DNA of 8,212 bases, taken from assembly GCA_020029455.1 (NCBI GenBank), contig JAIBJH010000144.1, positions 1-8,212 of the forward strand, read 5' to 3'. Position numbers and translations under genes: made by a program. Origin of the DNA: Hyphomicrobiales bacterium (GTDB lineage: Bacteria; Pseudomonadota; Alphaproteobacteria; Rhizobiales; Aestuariivirgaceae). The notes beneath the pieces were generated by a model that saw only the letters and a program-made list of their open reading frames with translations, made no database searches and was not told the origin of the DNA. This document shows, piece by piece, positions 6,412 through 8,212 of this stretch; within the stretch, counting starts at the first letter, position 1, and every line of letters begins with the position of its first letter.

Positions 6412-6460
6412 GGTGTAGAGGATCCTTCCTCTCGCGATCTAGAGCGAAGAGGTGTAGAGG
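6412..6460. repeat. 10-bp direct repeat at the 3' end of the L,D-transpeptidase gene
   Basis: GGTGTAGAGG occurs at 6412-6421 and again at 6451-6460, 39 bp apart. The second copy is inside the last codons of the transpeptidase gene and the first just beyond its stop (6439-6441). Between them an imperfect hairpin (CCTCTTCGC against GCGAGAGG, one bulge, on the - strand) spans the stop codon, without a following T-run. Confidence 0.5.
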
Positions 6461-7164
6461 TCATCCGGAGTATCGGCGTTCCGCACGATGACTGGGGTCC
6501 CTATGGCGACACGAAGATAGAGTTCCTCAATATCCTGGTTGAGCATGCGGATGCAGCCCGAGGACATGGCCTTGCCGATGGATTTGGGTTCATTGGTGCC
6601 GTGGATGCGGTACAGCGTGTCCTCGCCGTTCGAATAGAGGTAGAGGGCGCGGGCACCCAGCGGGTTCTCTGGTCCTCCCGGCATGCCATTAGCCCATTTT
6701 GCGGCGCGCTCATCGCGATAGATCATGTCCTCGGGCGGCACCCAGCGGGGCCAACGGCGCTTCATCTGGATCACGGCGCTGCCCGACCAGGCAAAACCGG
6801 CACGGCCCACGCCCACGCCATAACGCATGGCAGAGACACCGGAATCAAGAACGAGATAGAGAAACCGCTCCTGCGGATCGACAACGATGGTGCCTGGCTC
6901 TTCCGGGCCTAGCCATTCCACCATTTGGCGGTGGAATTCGGGAGGAATCTTGCTCAGATCCTGGGGTTCGACCGGATAGTCGATTGGCGATTCGGGCGGG
7001 GGCAGGAGTTCCGGATCGCGTCCCCAGCCATCGTCGCCGTAGAGGGAGTCTATTGCGAGAGCTCGCGCGGGCAGTGCCATTGTAGCCGCAACGCCCACCA
7101 GTAGAAGGCGCCGACGGCTCAGCAGTCGTCCCGAACTTGGCAGTGAATCGGCACCTTTTGTCAT
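6439..7164 (-). CDS. L,D-transpeptidase (YkuD domain), Tat-exported
   Basis: This 241-residue periplasmic enzyme should cross-link peptidoglycan 3-3 or attach proteins or amino acids to meso-diaminopimelate stems, the known activities of the family. The N-terminus has a twin-arginine signal, SRRRLLLVGVAATMALPARALA (S16-R17-R18, hydrophobic 20-32, likely cleavage after ALA37; quoted in one short run only for position). The YkuD domain begins near GTIVVDPQERFLYLV (91-105). The catalytic motif is HGTNEPKSIG (His188) followed by SSGCIRM with Cys204 and Arg206. A proline-rich linker (54-66) separates signal and domain. ATG 7164 has only a weak AAAGGG directly upstream. The gene stands between two related lipoproteins on the same strand, which suggests, as inference, a joint envelope role. 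The family has several paralogues per alphaproteobacterial genome. Confidence 0.93.
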   Translation of the reverse strand: MTKGADSLPSSGRLLSRRRLLLVGVAATMALPARALAIDSLYGDDGWGRDPELLPPPESPIDYPVEPQDLSKIPPEFHRQMVEWLGPEEPGTIVVDPQERFLYLVLDSGVSAMRYGVGVGRAGFAWSGSAVIQMKRRWPRWVPPEDMIYRDERAAKWANGMPGGPENPLGARALYLYSNGEDTLYRIHGTNEPKSIGKAMSSGCIRMLNQDIEELYLRVAIGTPVIVRNADTPDDLYTSSL

Positions 7165-7237
7165 GCCCTTTATATGGGTATGACTCGGGGCAGAAGCATG
7201 GAGCGATTGCGGCTTAACTGTGCCGGCTTTTTTGCCG

Positions 7238-7681
7238 CTAAGCCAATGTAAACGTTGCCTGACCGACGGTGTAAGTGCCGTCAGCGCCGGTCATGGGCTG
7301 GCACTTCATGGGCAGGCCCTTGGGCAGGAACGGTGCTGGGGCCACGGATTCGCACAACTGGCCGTCGCGGGCTTCCCACTTGCCTGTGGTTGTTCCCTTG
7401 CCGGTCACTTCAATTAGTGAGCTTCCGTCATCGGCGTAAAGTGTCACGCCGCTGAGCTTGGAGCCCTGCCAGCGCCAGCTCTTGCCGGATAGCACCTTGC
7501 GGATCTGATCAGCGCTTAGTGTGCCCTGGGAAGAATCGACAAGTGGTTCGTCTAGGGAATTGTTGGGAGCAAGGTCAGGCTGGCTGGCATCCTGCGGCGA
7601 GTCCCGGAAAAGGTTCGCGCTGGAGCAGCCTGCAAGCGCAAGCGCTGCAATGCTAGCTATGGCGAGTTGAAGTGACTTCAT
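7238..7681 (-). CDS. Small lipoprotein B, paralogue of lipoprotein A
   Basis: The 147-residue product has a lipoprotein signal peptide (MKSLQLAIASIAALALAGC; lipobox LAGC, lipidated Cys19, Ser next, compatible with outer-membrane sorting). A low-complexity linker rich in Ser, Asp and Pro (20-52) leads to a domain LSADQIRKVLSGKSW, YADDGSS, GKWEARDGQLCES and KCQPMTGADGTY. This matches lipoprotein A position by position in its key points: LSA..I, GK, Y..DG, G(K/R)W, CES, C.P, and a final Y. Cys110 and Cys127 correspond to its Cys103 and Cys114. A DUF995-like relation is possible but not certain. Function unknown. GGGGGAG lies 9 nt before ATG 7681, with a second GGAG only 2 nt away. The gene follows the small secreted protein after 45 nt and precedes the transpeptidase by 73 nt, so one transcript is likely. 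Confidence 0.83.
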   Translation of the reverse strand: MKSLQLAIASIAALALAGCSSANLFRDSPQDASQPDLAPNNSLDEPLVDSSQGTLSADQIRKVLSGKSWRWQGSKLSGVTLYADDGSSLIEVTGKGTTTGKWEARDGQLCESVAPAPFLPKGLPMKCQPMTGADGTYTVGQATFTLA

Positions 7682-7687
7682 TGCTCC

Positions 7688-7703
7688 TGTCTCCCCCGAG
7701 ACA
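7688..7703 (-). other. Hairpin at the ribosome-binding site of lipoprotein B
   Basis: TGTCTC (7688-7693) and GAGACA (7698-7703) form a 6-bp perfect stem with a 4-nt loop. On the - strand mRNA the loop is GGGG and, with the adjoining GAG, forms the better Shine-Dalgarno of lipoprotein B, leaving a GGAG very close to the ATG unpaired. The stem is visible; an effect on translation is inference. Confidence 0.35.
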
Positions 7704-7726
7704 CTTGGTCCCCGGATGTGGCGATA

Positions 7727-7975
7727 TTAGGGTGCCTCGGCAAGGTCCTGTGCCCCCATGATAGCAAATTTGGGAGGGTTGGAGCAAATACCGTTGCATT
7801 CCTCAGTGGGCATGGTTACCGAAACTGGCGATCCTTCCTGAAGGTCCATCGGGGTCAGTCCCAACTGGAAAGCAGCAGCGTCCTCAGATCCGAACCATGG
7901 TGACAGCTCTGCAGCTTGGGCAGTTTGGGGAGCTTGGGCAGACATCAGAAGTACAGCAAGGGCCAGTCTGAACAT
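7727..7975 (-). CDS. Small secreted protein of unknown function
   Basis: This 82-residue product has a Sec signal peptide (MFRLALAVLLMSAQAPQTAQA, cleaved around residue 21), leaving about 60 residues in the periplasm or outside. The mature part holds SPWFGSEDAAAFQLGLTP and a Cys60-x3-Cys64 pair in ECNGICSNPPKFAIM, which could be a small disulfide loop. I do not recognise a family. Support for a real gene: an apt signal peptide, a GGAG exactly 5 nt before ATG 7975, same-strand spacing of 45 nt to lipoprotein B, and no competing frame. It appears to lead the - strand envelope cluster, with its promoter in the divergent gap shared with rlmJ. Confidence 0.72.
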   Translation of the reverse strand: MFRLALAVLLMSAQAPQTAQAAELSPWFGSEDAAAFQLGLTPMDLQEGSPVSVTMPTEECNGICSNPPKFAIMGAQDLAEAP

Positions 7976-7980
7976 GGCGA

Positions 7981-8002
7981 CTCCGGCAAATATCTCCGGA
8001 GA
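7981..8002 (-). other. Hairpin sequestering the Shine-Dalgarno of the small secreted protein
   Basis: On the - strand mRNA, CTCCGG (8001-7996) can pair with CCGGAG (7986-7981), leaving a 9-nt AT-rich loop. The second half contains the GGAG Shine-Dalgarno, 5 nt from the ATG at 7975. The first half also belongs to a 10-bp palindrome, TCTCCGGAGA (7993-8002). All bases are seen directly; control of translation, for example by temperature or a ligand, is inference. Confidence 0.4.
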
Positions 8003-8029
8003 GACTTGGACCTTGAAGGTTAGCGGATG

Positions 8030-8052
8030 GTTAACGGCAGGAGACCGTTGAC
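8030..8052 (+). other. Inverted repeat in the gap upstream of rlmJ
   Basis: GTTAACGG (8030-8037) and CCGTTGAC (8045-8052) pair over 8 bp with one T-G (G-U in RNA) wobble and a 7-nt loop. The site lies between the divergent starts at 7975 and 8083, where it could be an operator or part of the rlmJ leader. No clear promoter boxes were found in 7976-8082. Confidence 0.3.
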
Positions 8053-8082
8053 CGCGGCGGCGCGAGCGGCAATGGACCTTTC

Positions 8083-8212
8083 ATGAATTACAGGCACGCA
8101 TTTCATGCCGGCAACCACGGCGATGTTCTCAAGCATGTGATGCTAACGCGGGTGCTCTCATACATGACGGAGAAGGACAAGCCTTTCCGTCTCCTCGATG
8201 CTCACGCCGGCG
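8083..8212 (+). CDS. rlmJ: 23S rRNA (adenine-2030-N6)-methyltransferase, 3' end cut by window edge
   Basis: Only the first 43 codons are present. They read MNYRHAFHAGNHGDVLKHVM, then LTRVLSYMTEKDKPFRLLDAHAG, which matches the distinctive N-terminus of RlmJ (YhiR): the HAGNHxDVLKH signature at residues 8-18 and the start of the SAM-binding motif LLDAHAG at 37-43. RlmJ uses S-adenosylmethionine to methylate N6 of A2030 in E. coli 23S rRNA, a non-essential modification. The ATG at 8083 is preceded by a weak TGGACC. The gene diverges from the small secreted protein. The catalytic NPPY-type motif would lie beyond the window and cannot be checked. Confidence 0.92.
   Translation, partial: MNYRHAFHAGNHGDVLKHVMLTRVLSYMTEKDKPFRLLDAHAG

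Noticed and set aside
6601..7085. Open + strand frames opposite the L,D-transpeptidase
   Set aside because: They are Arg/Pro/His-rich antisense shadows with no Shine-Dalgarno or domain, and the - strand frame has an intact catalytic motif.
7210..7238. Intrinsic terminator after lipoprotein B around the T6 run
   Set aside because: The stem CGGC/GCCG is only 4 bp with the T6 (A6 on the - strand) in the loop, and no T-tract follows the outer GCGGC/GCCGC pair on the - strand.

Overview
The window reads as ordinary chromosomal DNA of an alphaproteobacterium, most likely near the Hyphomicrobiales (Rhizobiales). This rests on the moderately high GC content, the short gene spacing, and the gene mix: an MTAP-type phosphorylase, a DUF922 (COG5661) secreted protease, PrmB, RlmJ, and a Tat-exported L,D-transpeptidase next to small lipoproteins. 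The assignment is an inference from protein character, not from a marker gene. No transposase, integrase, CRISPR array, tRNA or rRNA is visible. Genes run off both edges: mtnP on the left, rlmJ on the right.

Left part (1-3020): the 3' end of mtnP (methionine salvage) converges on a secreted HExxH protease, and the two genes share the four bases CTAG for their stop codons. Divergent from the protease is a tight three-gene + strand cluster: a CspA-type cold-shock protein, then a secreted RNase T2 starting at GTG 1641 after 10 nt, then a class I glutamine amidotransferase starting directly after the RNase stop. Middle part (3010-5826): PrmB (methyltransferase for ribosomal protein L3) and an MFS exporter-like transporter lie on the - strand. 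A YcbL/glyoxalase-II-like metallo-beta-lactamase-fold hydrolase diverges from them on the + strand.

Right part (5835-7975): a run of four - strand envelope genes, in transcription order a small secreted protein, lipoprotein B, a Tat-exported L,D-transpeptidase and lipoprotein A. The two lipoproteins are recognisably related to each other (same domain order, shared Cys-Glu-Ser and Gly-Lys/Arg-Trp positions), so the transpeptidase is bracketed by paralogues. The last gene, lipoprotein A, seems to have its own promoter, with a perfect 22-bp palindrome (6383-6404) next to the -35 box and a leader of about 100 nt with strong hairpins. Upstream of the small secreted protein and of lipoprotein B, short hairpins involve the ribosome-binding sites. 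At the right edge rlmJ (23S rRNA m6A methyltransferase) starts at 8083.

Most of the window is housekeeping. The parts least explained by known functions are the lipoprotein-transpeptidase-lipoprotein block with its regulatory DNA and, to a lesser extent, the csp-RNase T2-amidotransferase cluster. I do not see a clear new defence or mobile system.
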